A stretch of 64,000 nucleotides of DNA from positions 20,742,682-20,806,681 of the forward strand of contig CM052360.1 of NCBI GenBank assembly GCA_028551475.1. Direction: 5' to 3'. The notes under the pieces were generated by a model that did no database searches, was not told where the DNA came from, and worked only from the letters and a program-made list of their open reading frames with translations. The stretch's first letter is position 1. Every line of letters starts with the position of its first letter. Position numbers and translations under genes: made by a program. Source of the DNA: Casuarina equisetifolia (lineage: Eukaryota; Streptophyta; Magnoliopsida; Fagales; Casuarinaceae). Positions 36,841 through 49,088 of this stretch are shown here, in pieces.

Positions 36841-37005
36841 CCACAACTTTGTTTGAGAACTCGATATTGCTTCTATATACGTTATTAAATCCTTCATAAC
36901 TCATATATCATAATCATGTTCACCCAAATAAACTAAATAATCTGGATGAATTACATATCTTCTTTCTCTAGTTGACCTTCGAAGTATAGGTTCAGGATCT
37001 TGATT

Positions 37006-38370
37006 TTACACTTGTTGTTCCACAATTGGATTTGTAACTAATGATGAAGGTTCAAACATCCTTACAATTGGTACTATAGGCAATTCTATTTCTTGAATAG
37101 GTAAAGAAAATGTCACAAACGTACTTACTTCATCTACATCCTGAATTGGTGGAGTAATACCAACATTTTCCATTATATCAAGCTCTAGAAATTTTATAGT
37201 TTGAGACTCTACAATTCTAGTTTTTTCAAACGGGTTATAAAAATGATATCCCTTAGAATGATTAAGATAAGAAATAAAATAACATCTTATAGTCCTTGAA
37301 TCCAACTTACCTAGAGTTAGATTATACAACCTTACTTCTGCAAGACATTCCCAAACTTTTAAATAATTTAAATTAGGTACTCGACCAGTCCACAATTCAA
37401 ACGATGTAAGCAGAACAACTTTAGTAGGTACTCGATTAAGTTAAAAAGTGTTGTTTTTAAAACTTCTCCCTATAAGAAACTAGGTAAATTGGCTCTACTG
37501 ACCATACTTCACACCATATCCATAAGAGTCTTGTTCCGTCTTTTAACTACATCATTTTGTTCATGACTCCCTGGCATTGTAAATTGAGCAACTATTCTAA
37601 AGTCTTCTAAATATTTAGCAAACGGGCCTTTAAGCTGTCCAGCATCGCCATGTTCGCTATAATATTCTCCCCCTTTATTTGATCTAACAATCTTGATTAT
37701 TTTTTCAACTGTTTTTTGACCTCAATTTTAAAAATCTTGAATTTATCAAAAGACTCAGACTTTTCTCTAATCAAGTACAAGTAACCATAATGGGAAAAAT
37801 CATCTATAAATATAATAAAATATACATTTCTACATAAGGTTGATGTATAGGCTCTACTGATATCAATGTGAATGATATGTAAGAGATTAGAACTGTGATT
37901 TGCAATCTTTTTCTTTATCTTGATCATTTTACCTCTACAACAATCAACACATGTCTCTAAATCATCTTTAAGAGGTGAAGAATGTTAGACTTTATCAATC
38001 TTTCTACCCTCTCTCTAGAGATGTGACCAAGTCTTTTATACCATAACATATATGATTGCTCTTTAGGTAGAAACCTTTTGGGAACAACCTTTAAAATATT
38101 ATAGACATTATAGGGAGATAAACTTAATTGATATAAACCATATGATAAAACACAATATCTAACTTGATTTGAATTATAAAATAAAGTAATCATTAAATTC
38201 TTTATTTCAAACACATAACCATCCATGTCTAAAATAGAAACTAAAATTAAATTTCGTCTAAAAGATGATACATAAAAAGTGTTCTTTAATAACATTTGAA
38301 AACCAAAATCTAATATTAAAATAATATCTCCTACAAAGTCTATAGGGACTTCAGCATTATTCCCAACCAT
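37006..38370 (-). pseudogene. Copia GAG-pre-integrase and integrase remnants
   Basis: 37957-38370 contains the pre-integrase segment (YMLWYKRLGHISRERV). 37697-37927 contains the integrase core start with DDF (FIIFIDDFSHYGYLYLI). 37006-37395 is the integrase C-terminal region. Stops and shifts separate the pieces. Confidence 0.85.
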
Positions 38371-38373
38371 ATG

Positions 38374-39288
38374 TCATAGTTCATCTTTACTTGGTCTACG
38401 CTTATTTATAAACCCCTGAATGGTAAAAGTAACATGATTAGTTGCATCAGTATCAAACCACCAAGAACTTGATAGGGCTACAGATAAATTAGATTCACAA
38501 ACAAAAATCAAAGAACTATTACGTGCCAGCTTGCGCTTTAGAAGCCAAGTTTTGTATTTGTTACACTCTTTCTTCATGTGACCATTCTTCTTATAAAAGA
38601 AGCAACGGTCACTCTTTTTCTTAAAAAGTATTTTCTTGAACCCATTTTTATGACTAGTTAAATTCACATTTTTAAAGGTTAAAAGAGTACTTGGATGACT
38701 TTGTGCAGTTGCTCTTCTTCCTTTTCTCACATTCGAATTGGGCGAATACATAAAATCATATGCAATTTGTCTCACTTCAGTTTCTCTTCTTTAGCAATTA
38801 GATCATTAAAGGACCAGCTCTCTTTTTTATTATTATAGGCGGTCTTGATTATTTCAAATTCAGGAGGAAGCGAGTTCAAAACATGGTGGACAACACATGC
38901 ATCAAAGAGTGCAATGTCTAATGCCTTAAGCTTTGTTTGGTAGTCTACCATTCTGATAATGTAATTCTTACATTATCAGCACTATCATATCTTATAGCAT
39001 ACAATGTTTGAAGAAGTTGTCCTGTTTTAGCATTAGAAGATAACAATACATGTTTTTTACAACTTCCTAAAATGCTTTAGCTGTACCATCTACAAGCAAC
39101 CCACTCTTGAGATGATTCATAATTGACCTCTTCATGGATAATAAACAAATACAATTGCTTCTTGTCCATGTTTCAAAGGCTTTCTTTTGCTCTTCAGTAC
39201 TCTTTTCAATGAAAGAAGCCAACATTTCTATATTGAAGGAAGAATGAACATCTGCCATTTTCAATACGAACAAACATCTTCTTTCCAT
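38374..39288 (-). pseudogene. Copia gag and protease remnants
   Basis: 39067-39288 is the start of gag (MADVHSSFNIEMLASFIE). 38374-38775 holds a zinc knuckle in which the second Cys is replaced (CFFYKKNGHMKKEC) and a protease site reading WWFDTDATNHVT, where the family has D-S/T-G-A. Both changes would harm function. The 1.6 kb between gag and the 5' LTR is an unusually long leader. Confidence 0.85.
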
Positions 39289-40054
39289 CTTTTAAAATTC
39301 ATATTTAAAGTGTCTTAATAGTTATCATTTGGTTGTTAATGGGAAAGTGACTAAAAGTGAGCCAATACAATATTAGTAATATATAAGTACAAGATGAATA
39401 CAATCACATGATCACAAACTTGAAGATTCATAAACTCTAGTATGTAAATATCTTTGGACAAAATACATAACAAATCAATGTAAAACCTCAGCATAATAAA
39501 GGCCATGAGAATATTCTAATTTTCATAATATACCACCTTTGGATGTATAAACTAATCTAATTAGTCTAAATACATGTATTTCAACTATGCAACTTTTTAT
39601 GTCCTAATATATAAACACCTCCTTTGGGAGTATAATTATATACTAAAACTAAAAACGTCTTTATCCGCATGAGAAAACATCTTTTGAATACAATTAAGTT
39701 GTGCCGTTTTAGGAGTCACAACCTTAATTGAATCATTCTCATACTATGAGACATACCTTATGTACTTATTAAAATATTAATCAATTAACTAAATTACATC
39801 CTATATCTACATATACCATAATAGCATACAAAGTATATGCATGAATAAACTAAAGCATGATAGAAAGAAAATAAGGTATCAACTTACATGCTCCAACCTT
39901 TAAAGTATAAAAAAAGACTAAAAAGATATACTAAACATATCAAATAACATATCAAAATGATCTTTATTCAAAAATACACGCAATAGTTCAAACCGTGTTC
40001 AACTTGGACCATCCACACACTTTTATGTGCCAATCAAACTTTCTAGTCATAATG

Positions 40055-40340
40055 GTTGACTTTTGGTTGTTGACCGTTGACCATTAACCATTGACCGTTG
40101 ATCAAGTCAGGTTGATTTGTTGACCGGGTCAGGCCCATAGACCCAAATGGGTCAAACCAAGTTGACCCGAATGGGCTGGATCGAGTTGACCCAAATGGAC
40201 CGAACCCGTGGACTCAAATGGGCTGAATTGGGTTAACTTGGATAGGCCAGATTGGGCCGATCCAGATAGGCTAGACCGAGCCTATTCGGATGGGCCAGGT
40301 TGGCTCTTGGGTCAAACCATCTTGACCTTGGTCTAGCCTA
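40055..40340. repeat. TTGAC-rich segment in the copia leader
   Basis: About eight TTGAC cores on the plus strand and at least two on the other within under 300 bases, mixed with degenerate GGGTCAA / TTGACCC and AATGGGC units. TTGAC(C/T) is the W-box core bound by WRKY factors. Confidence 0.65.
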
Positions 40341-40885
40341 GTTAGGCCCAAATCTGGGTGACCCGTGAAGCAAGTCGAACCCAGCTTATTCGGGTTAACC
40401 CGAATGAACCACAAATAAATTTGTTCATGATTCATAGTTTGTGCGAGACTTACACCAAAAAACCAACCGATTATGGCACAAATCCACTGGAACTCGATAG
40501 AGGACACCTTACTTTGCTGGATTAAACCATAAAATGATCAAATTTGAACCCAAAAATTTTGGGTTTTCAAACAAAATGAAAAATCAACTTTAAAATGTGA
40601 TTTAAGTGCATAAATCATGTGTAGATATGTAAATCTACATGCAAAAAAATTGATAAAAGGGGAAAACAACTCAATCAAATCAAAACTTCATCAAATTTTG
40701 CCCGATTAAAGGATTTGGGACTTTTACAATTTAAAATTTTCAAAAACCACATTTTTAACCTAAATAATCTGAAAATTCTTTTAAGAAAATAGCAAAAAAC
40801 ACCAAATTTCAACAAACCACATTTTAAACCAAACAAAAATCAAAAAAAGATTTTAGACCTCGTCTATGAATGCTCTAATACCACA

Positions 40886-41332
40886 TGTTAAAAAAGAAAC
40901 AAGATAGGATCTACGTAGACAGGTCTTAAATACCTTTTGGATGATTTTGATTTACCAATAAACATAAAAAGAATAGTTAGAAACATATCGCTCTTGCGAT
41001 CCATTCTTCTAGTGTCGTAAACCCAATAATGTGACTTGGAATTCGGGCTTAAGCGAATATCCTCTATTTTCATAAAAATCACTGACTCGATGAGAGAACC
41101 TAGGGTTACGTCTCTTTGTCAAAGTAACCTTATGCAATCCTAAGAATAACATGAATTTATACTACGAGCTAAAGGATAAGACTTAACCTTACCTTATGTG
41201 CAACCCAATAGGCCCACTCATCACGGCCTTATTTGGTTGGCCACAACTCACATCAGTTAGTCCATATTTAAAACTCATGGACTAACTTAATATAGCCCAT
41301 TTAAGTAAGCTTAATAAAAAATTAAACTAACA
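40886..41332 (-). repeat. 5' LTR of the copia element
   Basis: 447 bp, TG...CA ended. The primer-binding site lies immediately to its left on the plus-strand map, showing that the element is in minus orientation. Confidence 0.95.
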
Positions 41333-41337
41333 AGAAC

Positions 41338-42052
41338 AAGATCAAGAAATGGTTGCAAGACCCATCGTTCCTTTGCAAAAGCCGAGAGATAATCCTAATT
41401 CTCTTTCTAGTTTCGACCCATCTCTTTGTTTGCACTTTTCATCCACTAGTTCTTGCAATATATCTTGTCTTGATCTTTTTTAGACAAAAGCATTTCTTTT
41501 TCATTGTTTAGATATCCTTTACAGTAGTCTTTTACTGAATCTGCACACAATTTAATTTCGTTGGTAGTTCTTAATATATACCTTGTTTTTATTTCCTATT
41601 TGGCACTATTGAACTTAACCGAAAGCAATTATTTTTTGTTGTTTTGATTTCCTGTGTAGTACTGAATTTGCACACAAATGGCATCAATCTACCATTCTTG
41701 TCATGTGGTAGCTATCCGATCATCCCCTAGTAAATGTTATCCCTTAGTATAGTGCGTAAAGGGACAATTGGATGCCCTCAGTAAATAATTCATAGTCAAA
41801 TAGATCTTTCAACAAATTGGTTGGATCAAATTATAGATGTTTTGGACTAGCTATTAGCCCTTTTTTCTATTACCAATGCCCTTCTTACCTCTCGGCTTTC
41901 CTTGGCCATTGGATGAATAGTCATCATGATCCTCCATCTCCACCTGAGAGACATTGACTAAGTAATGCTTGCTGATGAATAAAGTACTTATCTTTCTAAT
42001 AATCACTTAAAATTGCAACAAGTGTATAAGAAATCAAGCAAGTTTCTCAAAT
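41338..42052. other. Intergenic, no gene recognised
   Basis: T-rich sequence with scattered phrases such as TTACTGAATCTGC that recur in the duplicated block that follows. 41870-41950 has a GC-richer piece that on the minus strand could encode a short Asp/Gly/Lys-rich peptide, but I cannot assign it. Confidence 0.45.
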
Positions 42053-42977
42053 GATCTTGTTCGTGCATGCTTGTTAAGGAATCTTATGATTCTTATAGAT
42101 AATTTCTTATATGCAAATTGAGACAAAGCGAAAGTATGCCATCAAGTTCTATTGAGTTGAAGATACTACATGGAAGGATGGGATACTTACTGTTTATGAT
42201 TAGACTATATTTGTTTCGATTTCCTTTGTGATATTTTACTGAATCTGCCCCTCGATTGTTTGCTAAATTTTGTGTTTTGTTTCTTTTAGTATTTGACTTG
42301 TTTTACTGAATCTGCCTCTCATTGTTTGTTAGATTCCATGTTATGTTTGTTTTTGTGTTTGTTTCTTTGGCACTTATTGGCTCTAACTACAACAATGTTT
42401 TGATTTCTATTGGTATATTGGATTAAATTGACAGCCATGTTTCTATTAAAGCTAGTCCTAATAGGCTTTGTTGAATCTTTTGTAAGAGTTGAAATTTATA
42501 AAAATAATAAGTTGCTCCTTGGATCTTGTTCATGCATGCTTGTTAAGGAATCCAATGATTCTTATAGATAATTTATTATGCACAAATCAAGAAAAAGCAA
42601 AAGTATGCCATCAAGTTCTACATGGAAGCATGGGGACATTTATTGTTTATGATTAGAATATAACTGTTTCAATTTCCTTTGTGATGTTTTACTGAATCTG
42701 CCCTTCAACTATTTGTCAGATTTTGTGTTATGTTTCTTTTTATGTTTGACTTCTTTTACTGAATCTACCCATTTTTGTTTGTTAGATTTCATGTTCTGTT
42801 TCTTTTTGTGTTTGCTTCCTTGGCGCTTCTTGGTTCTAACTACTATAGTGTTTTGATTTCCGTTAGTATATTTGATTAAATTGACAACCACGTTTCTATT
42901 AAAGTTGATCCCAATAGGCTTTGTTGAATCTTTTGCAAGAGTTGAAATATATGAAAATAATAAGTTGCTCCTTGGAT
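42053..42977 (+). repeat. Direct duplication of about 469 bp
   Basis: 42053-42523 and 42522-42977 are diverged tandem copies. Both begin GATCTTGTTC(G/A)TGCATGC and end with AATAATAAGTTGCTCCTTGG. The second copy runs into the NAC-like frame; the first stops at the start of that frame's conserved part. Confidence 0.85.
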
Positions 42978-43369
42978 TTGTATTTGAGCCTATGGATGAT
43001 AAGATAATTCTTTGTTATCTCAACAAGAAGGCTAATAAGAGACCACTCCCTACAAATGAAGTGATTAAGTATGACCTTTATGGTGATCATGAGATGTTGA
43101 GGAAAATGTTTAAAGAAGTAGGAAACAATGTCTCTATTTTTTTACTTAGTTGGAAAAGAAGGCAACCAAGGGATCAAGGATCAAAAGGTGCACAAAATGG
43201 GGAACTTGGAAAGCCCAAAATGATAAGCTCATCTGTTTTGGTAAGGAGGATGAGTATCAAATTGGTTCTAAATGAAGTTTCAAGTTTATGCCAAAGAAAG
43301 GGTTCAATGCTTAGGGGAAAATGGATCATATATGAGTATCGATTAGATGGACTCTTGAAGGATGATCAA
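42872..43369 (+). pseudogene. NAC-domain-like fragment
   Basis: An open frame with two recognisable NAC pieces. The first is the subdomain A-like GFVFEPMDDKIILCYL, with KRPLPTNEVIKYDLYGDHE as the B/C start. The second is the subdomain D/E-like RGKWIIYEYRLDGLLKDD. A GT donor at 43370 (CAA|GTAAGT) lies where NAC genes usually have their second intron. The YFF...R..K part of subdomain C is replaced by unrelated sequence, and no transcription-activation exon follows; a tandem array occupies that place. The presumed start lies in a duplicated AT-rich block and has no NAC character. Most likely a decayed NAC gene or fragment that was moved here. NAC membership is by pattern only. Confidence 0.6.
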
Positions 43370-43578
43370 GTAAGTCCTATTTTTGCTTTATGTTTTCTTG
43401 TCTCTTTTCTTTTTGTAGTCATCTTAATTAAAGAAGATTGCAAGATGAAGAATGTTTTTGATCATTTTTGCTAACTGTTTTTGTTTTTTGTAACATAATG
43501 AGTACGTCCTCTGTAGGGTGAAATGGGAGAAAGAAAAATAACACACTTTCAACCTCCCCAGAAGCACTGATAGTAGTG

Positions 43579-45797
43579 AAATAACCCTGGTAGCTGGCCC
43601 TAATACTTTTCTAGATGAAATAACTATGGCAGCCGACCCTGATACTTTCCTATACGAAATGGCAATTGGCCTTGATATTTTCCCAAATGAAATGGCAACT
43701 GGCCTTGATACTTTCCCAAACAAAATAACTAAGGCAATTGGCCATGATACTTTCCTAGATGAGTGCATTGTGCTTAAGACTATGAAAGAGGAGTTTTACC
43801 CAAAACTTGCCTTGATGGCTTTGAAGATGATTGGAGTCACAATGCCCTAATCTTTTAGAAGATGATTGGATTTCAGAACTCATTGTTTGCCCACCAAAGA
43901 GTGAAGAATGCATATCTAGCACAACATGGGAGGTTCCACCATGCTTTTGACAAAATAACCATAGCAACTGGCCCTAATATTTTCCCAGATGAAATAACTA
44001 CAACAGCCAGCCCTGATACTTTCCCAGACGAAATGGCAGGTAACCTTGATATTTTCCTAGATGAAATGGCAATCAGCCTTGATACTTTCCCAAATAAAAT
44101 AACTATGGTAGCTGGCCTTGATACTTTCCTAGACGAATGCATTGTGTCTGAGACTATAAAAGAGGAGTTTTACCCGAAACTTGCCTTAATGGCTTTGAAG
44201 ATGATTGGAGTCTACAGTGCCTTAATCTTTTAAAAGATAACTGAATTTTAGAGCTCATTATCTACCCACCAGAGAGTGAAAAATGCATATCTAGCACAAC
44301 ATAGGAGGTTTCACCATGCTTTTGACAAAATAACCATAGCAGCTAGCCTTCATACTTTTCCAGATGAAATAACTATGGCAACTGGCCCTGATACTTTTCC
44401 AGACAAAATGGCAGCCGGCCCTAATACTTTCCCAAACAAAATAACTATGACAGCTGACCCTGATACTTTCCCAAACAAGTGCATTGTGCCTGAGACTATG
44501 ATAGAGGAGTTTTACCCGAAACTTACCTTGATGGCTTTGAAGATGGTTAGAGTCTACAATGCCTTAATCTTTTAGAAGATGATTGGATTTCAAAGCTCAT
44601 TATTTGCCCACCAAAGAGTGAAGAATGCATATCTAGCACAACATGGGAGGTTCCACCATGCTTTTGACAAAATAACCATGGTAGCTGGCCCTGATACTTT
44701 CCTAGATAAAATAATTATGGCAACCGGCCCTAAAACTTTCCCAAACGAAATGGCAGCTGGCCTCGATATTTTTCCAAACAAAATGGCAGTCAGCCCTGAT
44801 ACTTTCCCAAACAAAATAACTATGGCAGTTGGCCTTGATACTTTTCAAAACAAATGCATTTTGCCTAAGATTATGATAGAGGAGTTTTACCTGAAACTTG
44901 CCTTAATGGCTTTAAAGATGATTGGAGTTTATAATGCTCTAATCTTTTAAAAGATGATTGGATTTCAAAGCTAATTGTCTACCCACTAGAGAGTGAAGAA
45001 TGCATATCTAGCACAACATAGGAAGTTCCACCATGTTTTTGACAAAATAACCATGGCAGCTAATCCTGATACTTTCCCAAATGAAATAACTATGGTAGCC
45101 GACCCTAATACTTTCCTAGACAAAATGGCAACTGGCCTTGATGTTTTTCCAAACGAAATAGCAGCCGGCCCTAATACTTTCCCAAACAAAATAACTATGG
45201 CAGCTGGCCCTGTTACTTTCCCAAACAAGTGCATTGTGCCTAAGACTATGAGAGAGGAGTTTTACCCGAAACTTGCCTTGATGGCTTTGAAGATAATTGG
45301 AGTCTACAATGCCCTAATCTTTTAGAAGATGATTGGATTTCAAAGCTCATTGTTTTCCCACTAGAGAGTGAAGAATACATATCTAGCACAACATGGGAGG
45401 TTCCACCATGCTTTTGACAAAATAACCATGGCAACTGACCCTGATACTTTCACAGATGAAATAACTATGGCAGCCGACCCTAAGACTTTCCCAAACAAAA
45501 TGGCAGCTGGCCTTGATATTTTTCCAAACGAAATAACAGCCAGCCCTAATACTTTCCCAAACAAAATAACTATGGCAACTAGCCCTGATACTTTCCTAAA
45601 CAAGTGCATTGTGCCTGAGACTATAAGAGAGGAGTTTTACCCGAAACTTGCCTTGATGGCTTTAAAGATAATTGAAGTCTACAATGCCCTAATCTTTTAG
45701 AAGATGATTGGATTTTAAAGCTCATTGTTTGCCCACCAGAGAGTGAAGAATGCATATCTAGCATAACATGGGAGGTTCCACTATGCTTTTGACAAAA
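43579..45797 (+). repeat. Nested tandem array: about 375-bp units made of 39/33-bp sub-repeats
   Basis: Units begin near 43859, 44234, 44576, 44951, 45326 and 45701, with a partial unit before and after. Four units are 374-376 bp and one is about 342 bp, shorter by one 33-bp sub-repeat. Each unit contains four or five sub-repeats that translate as ITMAAGPDTFPNK (39 bp) or MAAGLDIFPNE (33 bp), then a fixed 64-codon part. That part includes EEFYPKLALMALK, a stop after NALIF, and HGRFHHAFDK. The frames of five successive units are all in the same phase, interrupted mainly by the one stop at the same place in each unit. No known protein is recognised, and the opposite strand is also largely open. 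Confidence 0.9.
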
Positions 45798-46837
45798 TAT
45801 GTGGTTGTTTCAACATCAAGTGTTTTTGCATCCAATCTTTGAAGATTAGGATGTAGTACTCGATTGAAAGAGTGAACTAGTTGATGATGTATCTAGTGAA
45901 ATATAAATCTTTAGTTAGTATTTTGGTTAATATGAAATCCACTAATTGTTTTTCTTTTTTTACTTACTCTTGCAACTTGTATAATTTACACATTTTCTAC
46001 AAGCATTAGCCACAACTCTACATAGGGAGATAAGCTGATAATAGAAACAAACTCATTATAGAATAATGCATGCATTGCTAAAAGAGCTTGAAAGATCCTG
46101 GAACTGTCTTAAATGGTTTTCCCTTGAAGCATGCCTACATAACAAAGTTATGTCAATTAAACCGACATAACTAAAGATAAACCTTCCGTTTCTTCAACCA
46201 CTCAAGAAAGGAAACTGGAAAAGGGAAACAACTAGCAACTCGTTTTAACATGACTTAGTCATTAGCTGTACATTGCAAGGAGACAAGCAGAGATTGTAAT
46301 TTACTAAAATTTGAAAAAAGCATGGGTAATATTGATACCTCTCCTCTATAAAAACTCAACCAAGTCCAAAATTATGCTTTTAAGAACAATGAAATCAACA
46401 TGTGTCATTCAAAACCCCGCTACAATTGAAACTAATATCACCTAGATGAACCCAAGTTAGCATTTTCTGAAGAAATCACATACTGCTACTTGGTGCAATG
46501 AACATGACATGATAAAGCACGTCAAGATAAATCTTCTAACTGAAGACCTTATATGTTTCACATCCGTTTTACAATTCATCCTCTAAAAGCCCTTTTCCCA
46601 AACAATTCTCTAGATTCTCCATGTTAAATTCTCCATGACTAACTTGTTCTTCTTTCCCATATACATGCAAACCATTTGTGCAGCAAACGGCATTTCGTAT
46701 TTAACTTTATAATTTCTGCTTTTAGTTGCTGAGCACTAGTTTTAAAGAAGAGTGCCACTTCATAATATAGTTTGGCTAGAAAGAATCATAAACGAAGCCC
46801 AATTTCAAATCTTTGTAGGTGGTACCACTGATGACAC
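45798..46837. other. Intergenic, no gene recognised
   Basis: AT-rich with no family resemblance on either strand. The right end may be the 3' flank of the cyclin pseudogene. Confidence 0.5.
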
Positions 46838-48131
46838 CTACGAACCACTCTCATATGTTTGGCGGCTTCTCTTTTGTCCAGGGTTGACAGAAACTAAACC
46901 AAGTTTTCTCTTAATGCGATGAGCAATGGGATGAGAAGAACTCTCAATTACACCTGTTAAGCTTGAATTCATTGATAGGTATGAGAAGCGGGCTGGCGAA
47001 CGGGAGTTTACACCTTGCATCGCTATGTTTTGCATTATGTTATAGCAGGAAAGTTTATGTTACTATGTGAAACATAAAATAACGATCAGTTCAACGAATC
47101 ACAAGAACACAAGTGCAAGGAAGGAAATTTATATAAGAAGAGAACTTACCTTTTCTAGAGACTCCCACAATGAAATCACACTCATCTTGATCTCGAATTC
47201 TTCTTTAGTTAATTTACCATAAATTGCTACTGATACTGCAGAGGCAACTACAATTGATGGCCGATAATCCATTAAATTGAATTCTGTGTCAAAGAGTTCA
47301 TCTTGAGAAGTAAACATAGCAAACTCACAATCAATTTGGGGCTAATCTTTTAATTTCAGAGATTGGTGACATCCATGGTAAGCTCCACAGCTCTAGAGAC
47401 CATCCTGTCGGTCCTGATTCACCACAAAACTTATTGATGAAATAGTGCAGATAATGAAACCATTCATAACCTGCCAGTTCTGATAGCTTCATCATGTTAC
47501 TCTCCTCCACCGTTGCTGCCAAAGACAAACATGCCAAGGCTAGTGATTGAGTGGCCCAAAGTTCGCCATCCTGCATACATCAACAACAACAATCTCCAGC
47601 CATTACTTGAATTTGTGAAATCATGAAAAATTCATCTGCCAAAGAGATTAAGGATCTTGGTTACATTTATGGGCAATATTGAAAGGAAGTGATCAAAATA
47701 AGACAAGCTAATATAAGCTGTGTGGAAGAGGAAACCAAAGACTTGCCGTATCTGAATCAAGAAACTGCAACTTCAAGAAACGGTTCAATATTAACTAAAG
47801 AAAAGAAAAACATGATAAAGGAAGAGATATAAAAAACATAGCTTTACTGGGAGAAACATACATGGAAAATCCACTCAATGGCTTCCAAGCGAGCACACTT
47901 CAACCAACTTCGACGTGTGCTGGAGCAATTACCTGAGGATGATAAAGAACTTTTGGATCCAAAACCAGTACTAGTCTCCATCTGAACCAACTTTCCGATA
48001 TACTCATCTTGATCCTCTAAAACAAAACTTAGATTTAAGCCCAAATAGGTTTCCGCCTCATACGACACATGATTCAAGGAAGTTCCGTCTTCATCGCAAA
48101 AGAGGTAAGAGAGAGAAACAAAGTAACCCAT
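46838..48131 (-). pseudogene. CYCD5: Cyclin-D5-like pseudogene
   Basis: Exon 1 (48131 to about 47862) reads as a D-type cyclin start. It has the retinoblastoma-binding LxCxE motif (LFCDE), then SYEAETYLGLNLSFVLED and SWLKCARLEAIEWIF, and ends in a GT donor. The next exon, which should carry the rest of the cyclin box (FGFRFHTAYLSV-type), is missing. 47331-47576 resumes with DGELWATQSLALACLSLAA but lacks about 30 residues before YLHYFINKFCGES. 47129-47317 carries the second fold (NLMDYRPSIVVASAVSVAI) in another frame. 46838-47035 resembles the basic C-terminal tail (KRKLGLVS). Lost exon, internal deletion and frame shifts show it is dead. Confidence 0.78.
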
Positions 48132-49088
48132 TCTTGTTCTTTCATATGTTGCCAAGAGCTTCTTGGATTTCTGACAAAATCCACGTTAGTGATATTCTGT
48201 TACAATCCCATTGCAGGAAAAGCTAGTGTTGTGATAAGAATATTTAGCAGTAGAATGGAAATAAGAAGTCTTTGGATAGTTAAGTCCTATTACTAAAAAA
48301 GTTATCCAAAGAACCCCAATGTTGCTTAACAAAACTCTAACCCTTCTTGCAAGGAGAATCTGCTCCATTGAAGTAGCCATAGACAGGTCTTATGGTGTAG
48401 GTGCAGTAGCTATTTCACTGGCGCGAAAATGAGCAGATGAGATAGATATAAAAGGGAGTTAATTAACAGTTAGAGTATACATCATATAGTAGACGCCGTG
48501 TGTATTTATAAAGGAAGGGCCTCAATCACAGGGATTCATTTGGTGGCATAGGGGTTTATCATCATCTACATCTTCCTTCTGCTGTGTTGTTGGGAAGATG
48601 TAGTCTTGGTTTTCGTTTTACAGCTTAAACATGTTCAATTCTTATGAATTTCTAACTTTTTTATTGGTCCTGTACATTTAATTTTGCTATGGTTGATGTC
48701 TAAACATTATCTTAGGTTATGGAAGCCTTATTCAATTCTTGAATATATGTGTCTACAAAGAAGGTAGTGCATTGGATTATTTTTTAATTTATATGTCTAA
48801 AAAAAAAAAGAATTACTTCAAACAAAATATAGAAAAGTACCACAAAATAAATTGTTAATCATTGAGACTTATTCAACCTTAAACTATCACTTTAACTTCT
48901 TAAATGATAAAAGTTATTGTATTGCATTTTGGAGATAAATAGGTAAAAGGAACAAAACTTTGCACATCTTTTCATATTCTCATCATGAGAACACTTCATA
49001 CTAGAAGGATCCACATCAGTACATATATTCCCTGAAGAAATTAAGTACTCAAGTTTGTAACAGAAATTTTTTTTAAAAAAAGACATTT
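48132..49088. other. Intergenic between two pseudogenes
   Basis: AT-rich; no gene seen. It separates the upstream side of the cyclin remnant from the 3' end of the CAP-G2 remnant. Confidence 0.5.

Larger units (their letters stand above)
34426..41332 (-). mobile_element. Ty1/copia LTR retrotransposon, full-length but internally degraded
   Basis: The element runs on the minus strand with two LTRs (34426-34873 and 40886-41332). Each begins TGTTA and ends TAACA. A 5-bp direct target duplication AGAAC flanks it at 34421-34425 and 41333-41337. Next to the right-hand (5') LTR, the minus strand reads TGGTATTAGAGC, the usual copia primer-binding site for initiator tRNA-Met with one change. A purine-rich tract lies beside the left-hand LTR. 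The domain order gag, protease, integrase, reverse transcriptase, RNase H (integrase before RT) places it in copia. The internal frame is cut by many stops and shifts, so it cannot move on its own. Confidence 0.95.

Noticed and set aside
40271-40507. 78-codon minus-strand frame in the copia leader
   Set aside because: It arises from the TTGACC-type repeat and has no gag resemblance.
43424-45609. Minus-strand frames through the tandem array
   Set aside because: They stay open because the repeat is biased, give a monotonous Ser/Lys/Val/Ile peptide, and lack the consistent phase seen on the plus strand.
43579-45797. CRISPR-like or prokaryote-type array
   Set aside because: Units are long, contiguous and nested, with no unique spacers, and the genome is plainly a plant.
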